A stretch of 64,000 bases of DNA from assembly GCF_007855645.1 (NCBI RefSeq), contig NZ_CP042261.1, positions 538,501 to 602,500 of the forward strand, in the 5' to 3' direction. Of this stretch, positions 38,289 through 48,154 are shown one piece after another. The notes below the pieces were generated by a model, which was given only the letters and a program-made list of their open reading frames with translations, was not told the DNA's origin and did no database searches. The position numbers and the translations under genes were made by a program. Source of the DNA: Qingshengfaniella alkalisoli. GTDB taxonomy: Bacteria > Pseudomonadota > Alphaproteobacteria > Rhodobacterales > Rhodobacteraceae. Within the stretch, counting starts at the first letter, position 1. The number at the start of each line of letters is the position of its first letter.

Positions 38289-39719
38289 CTAGGTGCCGCA
38301 GAAGGTTCGTTGGACTTCCTCTTCGGGGGCGGGTGGTTGGCGCAAGTCTTCGGGCGCATCCGGATCAAACGGATTAATCACTGCACCGAGGAGCCGCTCG
38401 AAAGGATCGTAATTGCCTGCGATTGCCGTAGTGATCATTTCCTCGATCCGATGATTGCGTGGAATAACGACCGGATTCGCGCGTTCCATCATCTTGGCGT
38501 CCGCTTTGCCGCCCTGTTGGTCCAACCGGGATTGGTAGGCCGTCATCCAACTGTCCATCGCAGCTTGTGCTTCGGAGCTATCGACGGGCCGCCTGTCTGT
38601 AAGCGCGCGGAAGAAGTTGGTGAAATCGACGCCAGCGCCTTGCATCGCGCTTTGTAATCCATGGATCAGCGCCTTGTCGCCATCGTCAGGGTCAGTCAGC
38701 CCCAGTTTTGCCCGGAACACCGCCAGCCACTTTTGGGTGAAGATATCAGGAAATGCGTGAATGGCTTTTGTCGCACGCTTCACGGCGATGTCTTTGTCCT
38801 CGTCAATCAGCGGCAACAGGCAGGTCGCAAACTGCGCAAGGTTCCACATCGCGATGTCGGGCTGTTGATCATAGGCGTAGCGCCCGAACTGGTCGATGGA
38901 ACTGAAGACCTTGTTTGCTTCGAAACGATCCATGAATGCGCAGGGGCCGTAATCGATGGTTTCTCCGCCGATATGACAGTTGTCAGTGTTCATAACCCCG
39001 TGAATGAAGCCGATGCCGAGCCATCTGGCGACCAGATCCGCCTGCGCATCGATTACCGCGCCCAGCAATTCCAGCGCGGAGTCGACATGAGGGTAATGTC
39101 GCGCGATCACATGGTCTGTCAAAACCTGTATCGCCTCCACATCGCCGCGCGCGGCAAAGAACTGGAAAGTGCCCACGCGGATATGGCTGGAGGCCACGCG
39201 CGTCAGGATCGCGCCGGGCAAGGTTGTTTCGCGGAAAACCTGCTCGCCCGTTTCAACGGCCGCCAGCGCCCGCGTCGTGGGGATACCCATCGCGTGCATC
39301 GCCTCGCTGACGACGTATTCGCGCAACACCGGACCGAGCCACGCACGCCCGTCGCCCATCCGGGAAAACGGCGTAGGACCGGAGCCTTTCAATTGGATGT
39401 CGCGCCGGTGGCCGTTCTGGTCGATAATCTCGCCAAGCAGCAGGGCACGACCGTCGCCAAGCTGAGGACTCCAACCGCCGAACTGGTGCCCGGCATAGGC
39501 CTGCGCCAGCGGTTCGGCACCCTCGGGATTCAAATTGCCGGAGAAGACCTGCGCCAGTTCGCTGTCCGTCGCTTCCTCACGGTTCAACCCCAATTCATCA
39601 GCCAGCGCAGCGTTGAAACGGATCAGCTTGGGTGCAGCCACTGCAACCGGGTTTTGCCGGACATAGAATCTCTCGGGCAGGCGGGCGTAGCTGTTGTCGA
39701 AGGGGATATTCAGGGGCAT
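38289..39719 (-). CDS. selO: SelO-type protein adenylyltransferase (YdiU family)
   Basis: Pseudokinase-fold AMPylase that transfers AMP to proteins in redox defence (family knowledge). The 476 aa protein has AYAGHQFGGWSPQLGDGRA, LKGSGPTPFSRMGDGRAWL and HGVMNTDNCHIGGETIDYGPCAF, the hallmark motifs. The C-terminus is FCGT, with a Cys third from the end at the position of the catalytic-redox Cys/Sec in the family. Confidence 0.93.
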   Translation of the reverse strand: MPLNIPFDNSYARLPERFYVRQNPVAVAAPKLIRFNAALADELGLNREEATDSELAQVFSGNLNPEGAEPLAQAYAGHQFGGWSPQLGDGRALLLGEIIDQNGHRRDIQLKGSGPTPFSRMGDGRAWLGPVLREYVVSEAMHAMGIPTTRALAAVETGEQVFRETTLPGAILTRVASSHIRVGTFQFFAARGDVEAIQVLTDHVIARHYPHVDSALELLGAVIDAQADLVARWLGIGFIHGVMNTDNCHIGGETIDYGPCAFMDRFEANKVFSSIDQFGRYAYDQQPDIAMWNLAQFATCLLPLIDEDKDIAVKRATKAIHAFPDIFTQKWLAVFRAKLGLTDPDDGDKALIHGLQSAMQGAGVDFTNFFRALTDRRPVDSSEAQAAMDSWMTAYQSRLDQQGGKADAKMMERANPVVIPRNHRIEEMITTAIAGNYDPFERLLGAVINPFDPDAPEDLRQPPAPEEEVQRTFCGT

Positions 39720-39782
39720 GGCAGGACTTTCGCTTTGGGCTTAACCTAAGTGCGCAAAGCGGGCCGTGCCAGCCCCCATGGC

Positions 39783-40724
39783 TTACAAGCGTGCGACCCG
39801 TTCCGTCAGCAAGGCGAAGAACGCATCCGCATCCACATCGCCCATGAAGGTCGCGTTGGGCTCGCGATCCGTGACCCCCCACCAATCGGCCACGGTCATG
39901 CCGCGTGTCAGTTCGCTGGTGATCTCGATTTCGACGTTGATATAGCGGCCCGAAAACAGGTCAGGCCGGATCAGATACGCAATGACGCAAGGATCATGGA
40001 GGGGCGCGCCGGGGGTGCTGTATTTCTCCTTGTCGAACCGCTCAAAGAAATTGGTCCACTCGACAACAGCATGGCCGACCTTGGTGTCCATGTCTCGGAA
40101 ACCCTGAATATGTTCTTGCGTGGTCAGCGCCTTATGCGTCACATCAAGCGGCATGACCGTGATCGGTGCTCCGCATTTGAACACGATGTCTGCCGCTTCC
40201 GGATCTACATAGATGTTGAATTCAGCCGTGGGGGTCACATTGCCGACCTCGAAGTAAGCCCCGCCCATCAGGACGATTTCCTGAATGCGATCCGCAATGT
40301 CCGGCGCTTTCTGAAGAGCCAGCGCGATATTCGTCAACGGGCCCAGGGGACACAACGTGATAGTGTCTGATGCCTCGTTGCGCAGGGTGTCGATGATGAA
40401 ATCGACGGCGTGCTGATCTCGCACCGGCATAGTCGGGTCAGGCAAGGTCGGACCATTGAGACCCGTTTCCCCATGCACGTGTTCAGCTGTGACCAGCTTG
40501 TGCTTGAGGGGGGCGTCAGCGCCTTTGAAGATCGGTGTGTTTGCCTTCCCCGCCAACTCGCAGATGATCTGCGCGTTTTTTGTGGTCAGTGGCAAGGGCA
40601 CATTGCCAGCGACGGTCGTCAGGCCGAGCAGATCAATATCTTCGGGCGAGGCCAGCGCCAGCAGGATTGCGACAGCATCGTCCTGACCTGGATCGGTATC
40701 GATGATGATTTTGCGTGGCGACAT
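39783..40724 (-). CDS. Inosine/uridine-preferring nucleoside hydrolase
   Basis: Cleaves ribonucleosides to base and ribose. The 313 aa protein has the Ca-binding DTDPGQDDAVAILLAL near residue 9, LGPLTNIALAL and EFNIYVDPEAAD. The preferred substrate is unknown. It precedes selO by 63 nt on the same strand. Confidence 0.92.
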   Translation of the reverse strand: MSPRKIIIDTDPGQDDAVAILLALASPEDIDLLGLTTVAGNVPLPLTTKNAQIICELAGKANTPIFKGADAPLKHKLVTAEHVHGETGLNGPTLPDPTMPVRDQHAVDFIIDTLRNEASDTITLCPLGPLTNIALALQKAPDIADRIQEIVLMGGAYFEVGNVTPTAEFNIYVDPEAADIVFKCGAPITVMPLDVTHKALTTQEHIQGFRDMDTKVGHAVVEWTNFFERFDKEKYSTPGAPLHDPCVIAYLIRPDLFSGRYINVEIEITSELTRGMTVADWWGVTDREPNATFMGDVDADAFFALLTERVARL

Positions 40725-40838
40725 GACGGCTCCTCGTTACCAAATTCGCGCAGAAATGCAGACATGCGGTAAAACGGCGCGGGTGTCGAGAGGGGTATCA
40801 AGGGCGGCTTCGCATACGCCAAGCTTTGCTGGCTGGCG

Positions 40839-41681
40839 TCAGGCCACATCCGGGGATCGGGCTGCCTTTTCAATGCGTTTGGCGTCATTCCAAAGCGCAT
40901 CCATTTCCTCAAGGTCCGATTCGTTCGGCGATTTCCCGCGTTCCGACAATGCCGCCTCGATACTGCGAAAGCGCCTGGTGAACTTGGCATTCGCCGCCCG
41001 TAACGCTTCTTCGGGATCGACCTTCAGATGTCGTGCCAGATTGGCCATCACGAACAGCAGATCTCCGAATTCTTCCGTCACATGCTCATGGGACTGCAAC
41101 GCTTTCGCCTCGACAAGTTCTTGGGTCTCTTCGCGGATCTTGTCGAGTACCTGTTCCGTTTCGGCCCAGTCGAACCCCACCCGCGCCGCACGCTTTTGCA
41201 GTTTCACCGCGCGTGTCAGGGCTGGCAGGTTCAGGGCGACATCGTCCAGTACCCCGTGCTGCGCGCGTCCTGCGCGTTCCTGTGCCTTGATCGTTTCCCA
41301 ATCCACGGTCTGCTGCGCCGCGCTTTTGTTGCGGCTTTCATCACCGAAGACATGGGGGTGCCGCGCAACCATCTTGTCACCGATGGTATTGGCGATGCTG
41401 TCGAAGTCGAATAGCCCTCGTTCCTTGCCAATCTGCGCATGATACACCGATTGCAGCAACAGATCGCCCAACTCCTTCTCCAGTTCCGGCCAGTCCTGCC
41501 GTTCGATAGCATCGGCGACTTCGTAAGCTTCCTCGATGGTGTAGGGAGCGATGCTGGCGGAGTCCTGTTCTATGTCCCAGGGGCAGCCATGGTCAGGATC
41601 CCGAAGCGCACGCATGATTTCCAGCAGGCGTGGCATTCCGCCGTTCGGGTCAAAGATCAGGGCTTCGTCGAAATGTGACAT
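40839..41681 (-). CDS. mazG: Nucleoside triphosphate pyrophosphohydrolase MazG
   Basis: House-cleaning NTP pyrophosphatase. The 280 aa protein has two MazG domains: the first with CPWDIEQDSASIAPYTIEEAYEVADAI and EKELGDLLLQSVYHAQ, the second with EEFGDLLFVMANLARHL. Start MSHFDEALIF at 41681; the longer frame to 41813 overlaps the divergent DUF1499 promoter region. Confidence 0.93.
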   Translation of the reverse strand: MSHFDEALIFDPNGGMPRLLEIMRALRDPDHGCPWDIEQDSASIAPYTIEEAYEVADAIERQDWPELEKELGDLLLQSVYHAQIGKERGLFDFDSIANTIGDKMVARHPHVFGDESRNKSAAQQTVDWETIKAQERAGRAQHGVLDDVALNLPALTRAVKLQKRAARVGFDWAETEQVLDKIREETQELVEAKALQSHEHVTEEFGDLLFVMANLARHLKVDPEEALRAANAKFTRRFRSIEAALSERGKSPNESDLEEMDALWNDAKRIEKAARSPDVA

Positions 41682-41807
41682 GGTTGGTCCGGTATTTCCT
41701 GTGTTTGGTCCGAATAACCCAGATGAACGAGGCGATGTCCACCCGAAGCGGCTTGCATTGGCACTGAATCCGGCAAAGTTTATACGTACCCTCAACGGAG
41801 ATCTGCC

Positions 41808-42266
41808 ATGCAAATCCTGATCAACACCGCAATCATCATTGCTGTTCTGGTTGCCGCTTTCGGGCTATGGGTGCGCGTGGCACCGAGCAACGAGGCACGC
41901 TGGCATGTCGATCCGCTCCGCGTTGAGGGATGGAGCAAGGCCCAAGGCTATCTGGTCCGCCCAAACAATGGGGACGCCGCGACGCCTGTCTTTAACGAAG
42001 ACGCGGAAGGCGTATTGATGGCATTTGACCAGATCGCGATGTCCACGCCGCGTGTCATACATCTTGCCGGATCCGTTGATACCGGGATGCTGACCTACGA
42101 GATCCGGTCGCTGGTGTGGGGTTTCCCCGATTACCTGACCGTGCATGCTGTGCCGGACGATGGCGGCACGTCGCTGGCGATCTGGTCGCGCGCGCGTTAC
42201 GGAAAGTCGGATATGGGCGTAAATCGCAAGCGGGTGGAGGATTGGCTCTCGCAGATGCCATCTTGA
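41808..42266 (+). CDS. DUF1499-family protein
   Basis: A 152 aa protein with one N-terminal membrane helix (about residues 3-22) and a DUF1499 domain ([49 protein letters not shown]). Probably envelope-anchored with the domain outside the membrane; function unknown. It is divergent from mazG and 31 nt upstream of prfA. Confidence 0.85.
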   Translation: MQILINTAIIIAVLVAAFGLWVRVAPSNEARWHVDPLRVEGWSKAQGYLVRPNNGDAATPVFNEDAEGVLMAFDQIAMSTPRVIHLAGSVDTGMLTYEIRSLVWGFPDYLTVHAVPDDGGTSLAIWSRARYGKSDMGVNRKRVEDWLSQMPS

Positions 42267-42297
42267 CCACGACCCCGTTCTCGGCAACACCCCGCAC

Positions 42298-43353
42298 ATG
42301 GTTCCTTATGAAAAACTAGCCCAGATCACGCAACGTTTCGAGTTTCTCGAAGCCAAAATGGCGCAAGGTGCATCTGGCGATGAAATCGCGACACTGGCGC
42401 GCGAGTATTCCGAACTCAAGCCCGTGGTCACCGAAATTCGGTCCTACCGTCAGCTTCTGGATGACATTGCCGAAGCCGAGGCGATGCTCGCCGATCCGGA
42501 AATGCGCGAACTGGCGGAAGAGGAACTGCCGGGCATGAAAGCGCGGCTTCCCGAATTGGAACAGTCTCTGCGCGTGGCATTGCTGCCCAAGGATGCCGCC
42601 GATGCGCGACCCGCGATCATCGAAATTCGCCCAGGTACGGGCGGCGAGGAAGCGGCGCTGTTCGCCGGTGATCTGCTGCGCATGTATCAGCGTTACGCCG
42701 AGGCGCGAGGCTGGAAATTCGATATCCTTGAGTTTTCCGAAACCGAACTGGGCGGGGTGAAGGAAGTCGTTGCCAATATTCGCGGTGACGGTGTTTTCGC
42801 GCGGCTCAAATACGAATCCGGTGTACACCGTGTCCAGCGGGTTCCAACGACGGAATCGGGCGGTCGGGTGCATACTTCTGCCGCCACCGTCGCGGTACTG
42901 CCCGAAGCAGAGGATGTCGATATCCATATCGACCCGTCAGATTTGCGCATCGACACGATGCGCGCCAGCGGTGCAGGCGGTCAGCACGTCAACACCACGG
43001 ATTCAGCCGTCCGGATCACTCATGTTCCTACCGGGATCGTTGTGACCAGCTCGGAAAAATCCCAGCACCAGAACCGTGCCATCGCGATGCAGGTGTTGAA
43101 GACGCGCCTTTATGACATGGAACGTCAGCGCGCGGACGCCGAACGCGCCGCCAGTCGAAAAAGCCAGGTGGGATCCGGCGATCGATCCGAGCGGATACGT
43201 ACCTATAACTTTCCGCAAGGACGCGTATCTGATCACCGCATCGGAATGACGTTATATCGGTTGGATCAGGTCATGCAGGGCGACCTGGACGAATTTGTCG
43301 ACGCGCTGACTGCCGATGATCAGGCGGCTCTGCTCGCCGAGATGGAGGCATGA
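42298..43353 (+). CDS. prfA: Peptide chain release factor 1
   Basis: Stop codon recognition (UAA/UAG) and peptide release. The 351 aa protein has [17 protein letters not shown], the PCT-like tripeptide region near [13 protein letters not shown] and the GGQ loop in [14 protein letters not shown]. The Shine-Dalgarno before ATG 42298 is weak. It overlaps prmC by 4 nt (ATGA), so the factor and its methylase are coupled. Confidence 0.97.
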   Translation: MVPYEKLAQITQRFEFLEAKMAQGASGDEIATLAREYSELKPVVTEIRSYRQLLDDIAEAEAMLADPEMRELAEEELPGMKARLPELEQSLRVALLPKDAADARPAIIEIRPGTGGEEAALFAGDLLRMYQRYAEARGWKFDILEFSETELGGVKEVVANIRGDGVFARLKYESGVHRVQRVPTTESGGRVHTSAATVAVLPEAEDVDIHIDPSDLRIDTMRASGAGGQHVNTTDSAVRITHVPTGIVVTSSEKSQHQNRAIAMQVLKTRLYDMERQRADAERAASRKSQVGSGDRSERIRTYNFPQGRVSDHRIGMTLYRLDQVMQGDLDEFVDALTADDQAALLAEMEA

Positions 43354-44183
43354 CCGGCAACCAACTGCTGGTCGCCGCAATCCAGCGCCTGAAAGCCGCC
43401 GGCATACCGGACCCATCGCGTGACGCACGTGTTCTTCTCGCCCATGCTTTGAAACAGCCGCGGGAACGGTTGGTATTGTTTCTTGCAGAACCAATGACGG
43501 ATGAGCAGGCTGACCGGTTTCATGGTTACATTGAGGCGCGGCTGGGGCGTCGTCCTGTCTCACATATCCTTGGATATCGTGAATTCTTTGGGCACCGATT
43601 TGAGGTTGGTCCTCAGGTGCTCGATCCACGACCGGAAACCGAGATACTGGTTGAGGCTGCGTTAGAACGCCCCTTCGGGAATGTCTTGGATTTAGGTTTA
43701 GGAAGTGGATGTATCCTTTTGACATTGCTAAATGAAAGAACGTCCACTTCCGGCGTCGGGGTCGATGTTTCAAATGAAGCGCTTTCTATTGCGCGCCGTA
43801 ACGCGGATGCGCTGGGCGTCGGGCATCGCGCTGATCTGCGACAATCCGACTGGTGGCAGAATGTCGAGGGGCGTTTCGATCTGATCGTGTCGAATCCGCC
43901 TTACATCAGCGATTCTGAAATGGCGGATCTGGAACCGGAGCTTGTGCAATGGGAACCGCGCGAAGCGTTGACGCCGGGAGGGGACGGATTGGATGCTTAT
44001 CGCAAGATCATTGGCGGCGCGGCGGCCCACGCGATGCCCGGCGCTCGGCTGCTGCTGGAAATCGGTGCCTCGCAGGGACAGGCGGTTTCTGCACTTGCGC
44101 GGGCTGCAGGTCTTGAAAACCTGCGGATCATTCCCGATCTCGACGGGAGAGACAGAGTCGTCTATGCTGAATTCAGGCGATAG
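43350..44183 (+). CDS. prmC: Release factor glutamine methyltransferase
   Basis: Methylates the GGQ glutamine of RF1/RF2. The 277 aa protein has an N-terminal helical domain, then [26 protein letters not shown] (SAM site) and the catalytic NPPY in [13 protein letters not shown]. It follows prfA with an ATGA overlap. Confidence 0.96.
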   Translation: MTGNQLLVAAIQRLKAAGIPDPSRDARVLLAHALKQPRERLVLFLAEPMTDEQADRFHGYIEARLGRRPVSHILGYREFFGHRFEVGPQVLDPRPETEILVEAALERPFGNVLDLGLGSGCILLTLLNERTSTSGVGVDVSNEALSIARRNADALGVGHRADLRQSDWWQNVEGRFDLIVSNPPYISDSEMADLEPELVQWEPREALTPGGDGLDAYRKIIGGAAAHAMPGARLLLEIGASQGQAVSALARAAGLENLRIIPDLDGRDRVVYAEFRR

Positions 44184-44416
44184 AATGTAGGCGCTGAAAT
44201 CGTGCCGTGTTCGTCGTTCTATAATGAAATACAGCAATAGACACTTTTTTGCTTGTTTCCCGCCAAGGAGCGTGGTTTACACGTCGGCGTTGGGTAGGAT
44301 GTGCCGCAGGGCGCTCCCCGATACCAAGCCAGACATTACCCAGTCAGAAGATTCGACCGAATAACCGGTCAGATGGCGGGATATAGAAAATAGACAAGGC
44401 TGAGCACCAGTATAAG

Positions 44417-45085
44417 ATGAGATCATCCAAGTCACGCTCGCGGTCCAAACAGAACCGGAACCGCTCGATGGGCAATATCGTGAACCGTGTTTTTGACAGC
44501 TCCGGTCCGGAGGGTAAGGTTCGCGGGACGCCGCAGCAAATCATTGACAAGTACACGCAGCTTGCGCGCGATGCGCAGTTGTCGAATGACCGTGTCGCTA
44601 CCGAGAACTTCCAACAGCATGCCGAGCACTACACGCGCTTGCTGAGCGAGGCTCAGAAAGAGCAGGAAGCGCGGCGCGAACAGCATCAGCAACAGCAGGA
44701 ACAGCAGAATCGCCAGCGCGAACGCGAGGACACGCGGCAGGATCAGCAGTCCGACGACGCCAGGCCGTCAGAGGCGCGGCAGAACGACGACAGCAACCAG
44801 CCTGACGTCGCGAAATCGCAACCGCGAGCCGAGGCTTCGGCTGAAAACAAACAGGCGAAGTCTACCGACGTGCTAGAAGTCGCGCCGGCCGCCGATGAAG
44901 GTGGACTGGTTGAAACGCCGGAAGGCAAGCCCGAGCCGAAGGCGAAGAAACCGCGCGCGCCGCGCAAGCCCCGTGCGCCGCGCAAGAAACCGCAAGCGGA
45001 TCAGGCTGATCTCGGGTTGGATTCAACGCCATCCGACAACGGCTCGACCGATGGTGGCGATGGCGAAAAGCAAGCCGCCGAATAA
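44417..45085 (+). CDS. DUF4167-family basic protein
   Basis: A 222 aa protein: an N-terminal conserved DUF4167 domain (SKSRSRSKQNRNRSMGNIVNRVFDSSGPEGKVRGTPQQIIDKY, about residues 4-60, basic, possibly RNA-binding), a Gln/Glu/Arg-rich middle (75-130), an acidic part and a Lys/Pro/Arg-rich end with a doubled PRAPRK segment. It follows prfA-prmC in many alphaproteobacteria, which suggests a link to translation (inference). A 233-nt region with no gene precedes it; a GGAGCG/CGCTCC inverted repeat (44267/44312) is the only feature seen there. Confidence 0.85.
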   Translation: MRSSKSRSRSKQNRNRSMGNIVNRVFDSSGPEGKVRGTPQQIIDKYTQLARDAQLSNDRVATENFQQHAEHYTRLLSEAQKEQEARREQHQQQQEQQNRQREREDTRQDQQSDDARPSEARQNDDSNQPDVAKSQPRAEASAENKQAKSTDVLEVAPAADEGGLVETPEGKPEPKAKKPRAPRKPRAPRKKPQADQADLGLDSTPSDNGSTDGGDGEKQAAE

Positions 45086-45093
45086 TGCAATTG

Positions 45094-45120
45094 GCTGAAA
45101 GGCTGTCCTAGCCTTTCAGC
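45094..45120. terminator. 11-bp stem-loop at the DUF4167/rsmA junction
   Basis: GCTGAAAGGCT (45094-45104) and AGCCTTTCAGC (45110-45120) pair perfectly around GTCCT, 8 nt after the DUF4167 stop. The right arm encodes the end of convergent rsmA, including its stop. There is no T tract on either side, so termination strength is uncertain, but the symmetry could act on both transcripts. Confidence 0.5.
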
Positions 45121-45947
45121 GCCCGCGCCAAGGCGCACCATTCTTCCAAAGACACTTGTTCCGCCCGCGTCGTTGGGGCGATGCCCGTGGCAGTCAGAAC
45201 ATCCTCGATATCCGCGCGGACTCCCTTCAGCGAGGCGCGCAGCATCTTGCGGCGCTGGTTGAATCCTGCTGCGACGACCTTTGACAAGATATCGGCATCT
45301 GCCGGAAAGCGCGGCTCGGCCAAGGCTTCCAGATGCACGACTGCTGAGCTGACCTTCGGAGGCGGCGTAAAGGCCTGCGGCGGCAAGTCCATGACAATGC
45401 GGGCATCGGCCCGCCACTGCGCCAGAATCGCGAGACGACCATATGTCTTGCTACCTGGTGATGCCACGATCCGCTGGGCGACTTCTTTTTGGAACATCAG
45501 GGTCAGGCTGCTCCAGAAGGGGGGCCATTCGGGCGGTGTCAGCCAGCGCACCAGAAGTTCCGTCCCCACGTTGTAGGGCAGGTTGGCCGCGATTCGGATC
45601 GGGGCAGTCAGGCGGTCGGTCGGATTGATTTCCAGCGCGTCGCCTTCGACGATGTCCAGCCGACCGGGATAGGCGGCGGCGATCTGTTCCAGCGCAGGGA
45701 TGCAGCGGCGATCTTTCTCGATGCACAGAACCTTGCGCGCGCCTTCGGCCAGAAGACCACGGGTCAGACCACCCGGACCGGGGCCTATTTCCAGAACATC
45801 CGAATTTTCCAGGTCTCCAGCCTTCCGCGCGATCTTGGCGGTCAGGTTCAAATCCAGAAGGAAGTTCTGACCCAGGGACTTTCGTGCGCTAAGGCCGTGA
45901 TTTGCGATGACTTCGCGCAGGGGTGGCAGAGTGTCGATCGCGCTCAT
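45108..45947 (-). CDS. rsmA: 16S rRNA dimethyladenosine transferase
   Basis: Methylates A1518/A1519 of 16S rRNA (KsgA). The 279 aa protein has [35 protein letters not shown] and [16 protein letters not shown]. Start overlaps the pdxA stop by 4 nt. The last codons lie in an 11-bp stem-loop shared with the convergent DUF4167 end. Confidence 0.96.
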   Translation of the reverse strand: MSAIDTLPPLREVIANHGLSARKSLGQNFLLDLNLTAKIARKAGDLENSDVLEIGPGPGGLTRGLLAEGARKVLCIEKDRRCIPALEQIAAAYPGRLDIVEGDALEINPTDRLTAPIRIAANLPYNVGTELLVRWLTPPEWPPFWSSLTLMFQKEVAQRIVASPGSKTYGRLAILAQWRADARIVMDLPPQAFTPPPKVSSAVVHLEALAEPRFPADADILSKVVAAGFNQRRKMLRASLKGVRADIEDVLTATGIAPTTRAEQVSLEEWCALARALKG

Positions 45948-46915
45948 GCCCGACGAGCCCGTGCCATCCTGTCGGCCATTTTCAACGCCGCGATCAGGCT
46001 GGAGGGCGAGGCGATTCCACGACCTGCGATGTCGAATGCCGTGCCATGATCCGGTGAGGTCCGAATGAAGGGCAGGCCAAGGGTGACATTGACGCCCTGA
46101 TCGAAATCAAGTGTCTTGATCGGGATCAGCGCCTGATCGTGATACATCGCAACGGCGACGTCATACCCGTCACGCGCTTTGGCGTGGAACATCGTGTCGG
46201 CGGGCAACGGCCCGAAAATGGCCATGCCTTCATGGCGCAGCTTGTCGATCACAGGACGGATCATCCTGTCGTCCTCAGTGCCCATTGCGCCACCTTCGCC
46301 CGCATGCGGGTTTAGCCCCGAAACTGCGACGCGTGGAGAGGCAATGCCAAAATCACGCCGCAATGCGTCGTGGGTGATGCGAAGCGTATCGGTCAGCAAT
46401 TCAGACGTAAGGGCCGCTGGCACCTCGGATAGCGGGATATGGATGGTGGCGGGCACCACCTTCAGCGCGTCACAGGCCAGCATCATCACAACGCGATCTA
46501 CACCTGCCAATGCTGCCAGATACTCGGTGTGACCCGGGTAGGCAAAACCGGCACCATCCTTCAACGCCTTCTTGTTGATCGGATTGGTCACGACGGCGGA
46601 AGCCATACCGGACTGCACCAGGGACGCCGCGCGGGCGATCACGTCGATCACGGCCTTGGCGTTGGCAGGTGAAGGTTTGCCTGAGATGGCCGGATCGGGA
46701 AATGCGAAAGGCAGAACGGGCAGGGCGGAGGGCGCGACCGTTGTTGCCTCGGACGGGTGGGATATGGCTTTTACCGGAACGTTGGCCGGAAGATGTGATG
46801 GGTCGCCGATCAGGAAAAAGGGTAAGCGTCCGCGCAGGTCATCCCATGCCTTCGCTGCGATTTCTGGCCCGACGCCGGCGGGCTCGCCACAAGTGAGTGC
46901 GAGCGGGGCGGGCAT
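45944..46915 (-). CDS. pdxA: 4-hydroxythreonine-4-phosphate dehydrogenase
   Basis: Oxidative step in pyridoxal phosphate synthesis. The 323 aa protein has [36 protein letters not shown] and [39 protein letters not shown], the metal and substrate region. The start shares a base with the surA stop (TGATG). Confidence 0.96.
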   Translation of the reverse strand: MPAPLALTCGEPAGVGPEIAAKAWDDLRGRLPFFLIGDPSHLPANVPVKAISHPSEATTVAPSALPVLPFAFPDPAISGKPSPANAKAVIDVIARAASLVQSGMASAVVTNPINKKALKDGAGFAYPGHTEYLAALAGVDRVVMMLACDALKVVPATIHIPLSEVPAALTSELLTDTLRITHDALRRDFGIASPRVAVSGLNPHAGEGGAMGTEDDRMIRPVIDKLRHEGMAIFGPLPADTMFHAKARDGYDVAVAMYHDQALIPIKTLDFDQGVNVTLGLPFIRTSPDHGTAFDIAGRGIASPSSLIAALKMADRMARARRA

Positions 46916-48147
46916 CAGTATCGCTCGATGAATGCGTCGGCTTCCAACTCGGCCAGGTAGCCTTCGGCGTAATCGTTCAGGCGGCGCAGGAAAAGCTGTT
47001 GACCGACTTCATCGCGGGTCAGGTCAATGTCGCCGCTTGCGTCCCGGCTGCACAGCATGGCGATGGATGCGGGCGTTCCAGCCGCAGTCGCGGGCAGGAT
47101 CGTCATTTCGCCAGGATCCAGACGACCGACAATGGCCCGCAGATCGGAAGGCAGTTGCGATTGCGGGCGGCTTTCATTGATCAGCCGGTTCGGATCGCTG
47201 TTGGGGAAGAGACCGAACAGATCGACGCAATTATCGGCCAGTGCCGTCAGGCGAGCGCGTTCGGTTGCCAGATCGGTGCCTGCAGGAAAGAAGATGCGCG
47301 AATATTCGATGGTTGGGTTGGCGGCCTGCGACGGGGTCGAGTCCTGCAATCCGCGAAACTGGAACAGTGCGATCGCTTCGCCAAGCGGGATGGGGTCCGT
47401 CACCTCTCCCGGTGCCATTGTCAGGAAGACAGGCCCAATCTGGGGCGGCAGGTCGGATAACGGCATCCAGTCGAGACGTCCACCATTTTCACGGGTCGGC
47501 GCAGCGGAGAAGTTGCGGGCCGCGTTTTCAAATTCGGAAAAGCTGGTCATCTGTGAAATGGCTTCGGCACGCTGCTGGCTTTGTTCAGCGATCTGCGGGG
47601 CGAGCGGCAGAATGATTTCCGACAGCAGCACGCGGGCGCTGCTTTGACCCGTGCCCAGCGACATGGCGCGGTCGATCTCCGCGTCACTCGGACGTGCGCG
47701 GGAGGCAAATTGCGTTCGCACAAGATCGCCCCAGGCAAGTTGGACACGCAGGAAGTCGCGGATGGTTTCCGATGCGATGCCGGATTCTCCGAGCGCTTGC
47801 AGGAACTCGGTGCCGGACAGGTTGGCGCGACCTGCGAAGTCCTCAACCGCGAGATCGACTTCCTGTTCGGTCGGCTCGATGCCGGCTTGTGTGGCGGCCG
47901 CGATCTTCAGGCGGTCTGCGATCAGGATGTCTGCCACCTCGTTGCGTGACGTTCCGGGCTGGCGCAGAAGTGTCATCAGGCGCTGGCGCTGTGCGATCTC
48001 GAAATTTGTCACCACGGAGTCATTGACCTTCACCGCGGGATTGAACTGACCCTGGGCAGCCACGGGTAAAGCTAGGCAAGCCGCGCAAAGGGTCGCTGCG
48101 ATGGTTTGGATGCCGCGACGCATCAGCGTGTGTGTTGTCGTTGTCAT
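46915..48147 (-). CDS. surA: SurA-type periplasmic chaperone/PPIase
   Basis: Chaperone for outer-membrane proteins such as LptD. The 410 aa protein has a signal peptide (about 30 residues, cleavage near VAAQGQF), the SurA N-terminal domain (VKVNDSVVTNFEIAQRQ, IADRLKIAAATQAGIEPTEQEVD) and a rotamase-like region (SDLPPQIGPVFLTMAPGEVTDPIPL). It lies between lptD and pdxA in the conserved order. The start at 48147 lies 7 nt after the lptD stop; a longer frame to 48201 overlaps lptD. Confidence 0.9.
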   Translation of the reverse strand: MTTTTHTLMRRGIQTIAATLCAACLALPVAAQGQFNPAVKVNDSVVTNFEIAQRQRLMTLLRQPGTSRNEVADILIADRLKIAAATQAGIEPTEQEVDLAVEDFAGRANLSGTEFLQALGESGIASETIRDFLRVQLAWGDLVRTQFASRARPSDAEIDRAMSLGTGQSSARVLLSEIILPLAPQIAEQSQQRAEAISQMTSFSEFENAARNFSAAPTRENGGRLDWMPLSDLPPQIGPVFLTMAPGEVTDPIPLGEAIALFQFRGLQDSTPSQAANPTIEYSRIFFPAGTDLATERARLTALADNCVDLFGLFPNSDPNRLINESRPQSQLPSDLRAIVGRLDPGEMTILPATAAGTPASIAMLCSRDASGDIDLTRDEVGQQLFLRRLNDYAEGYLAELEADAFIERY

Positions 48148-48154
48148 GCCCGAA

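Noticed and set aside
38661-39749. 362-residue open frame antisense to selO
   Set aside because: Shadow; no motifs or ribosome binding site.
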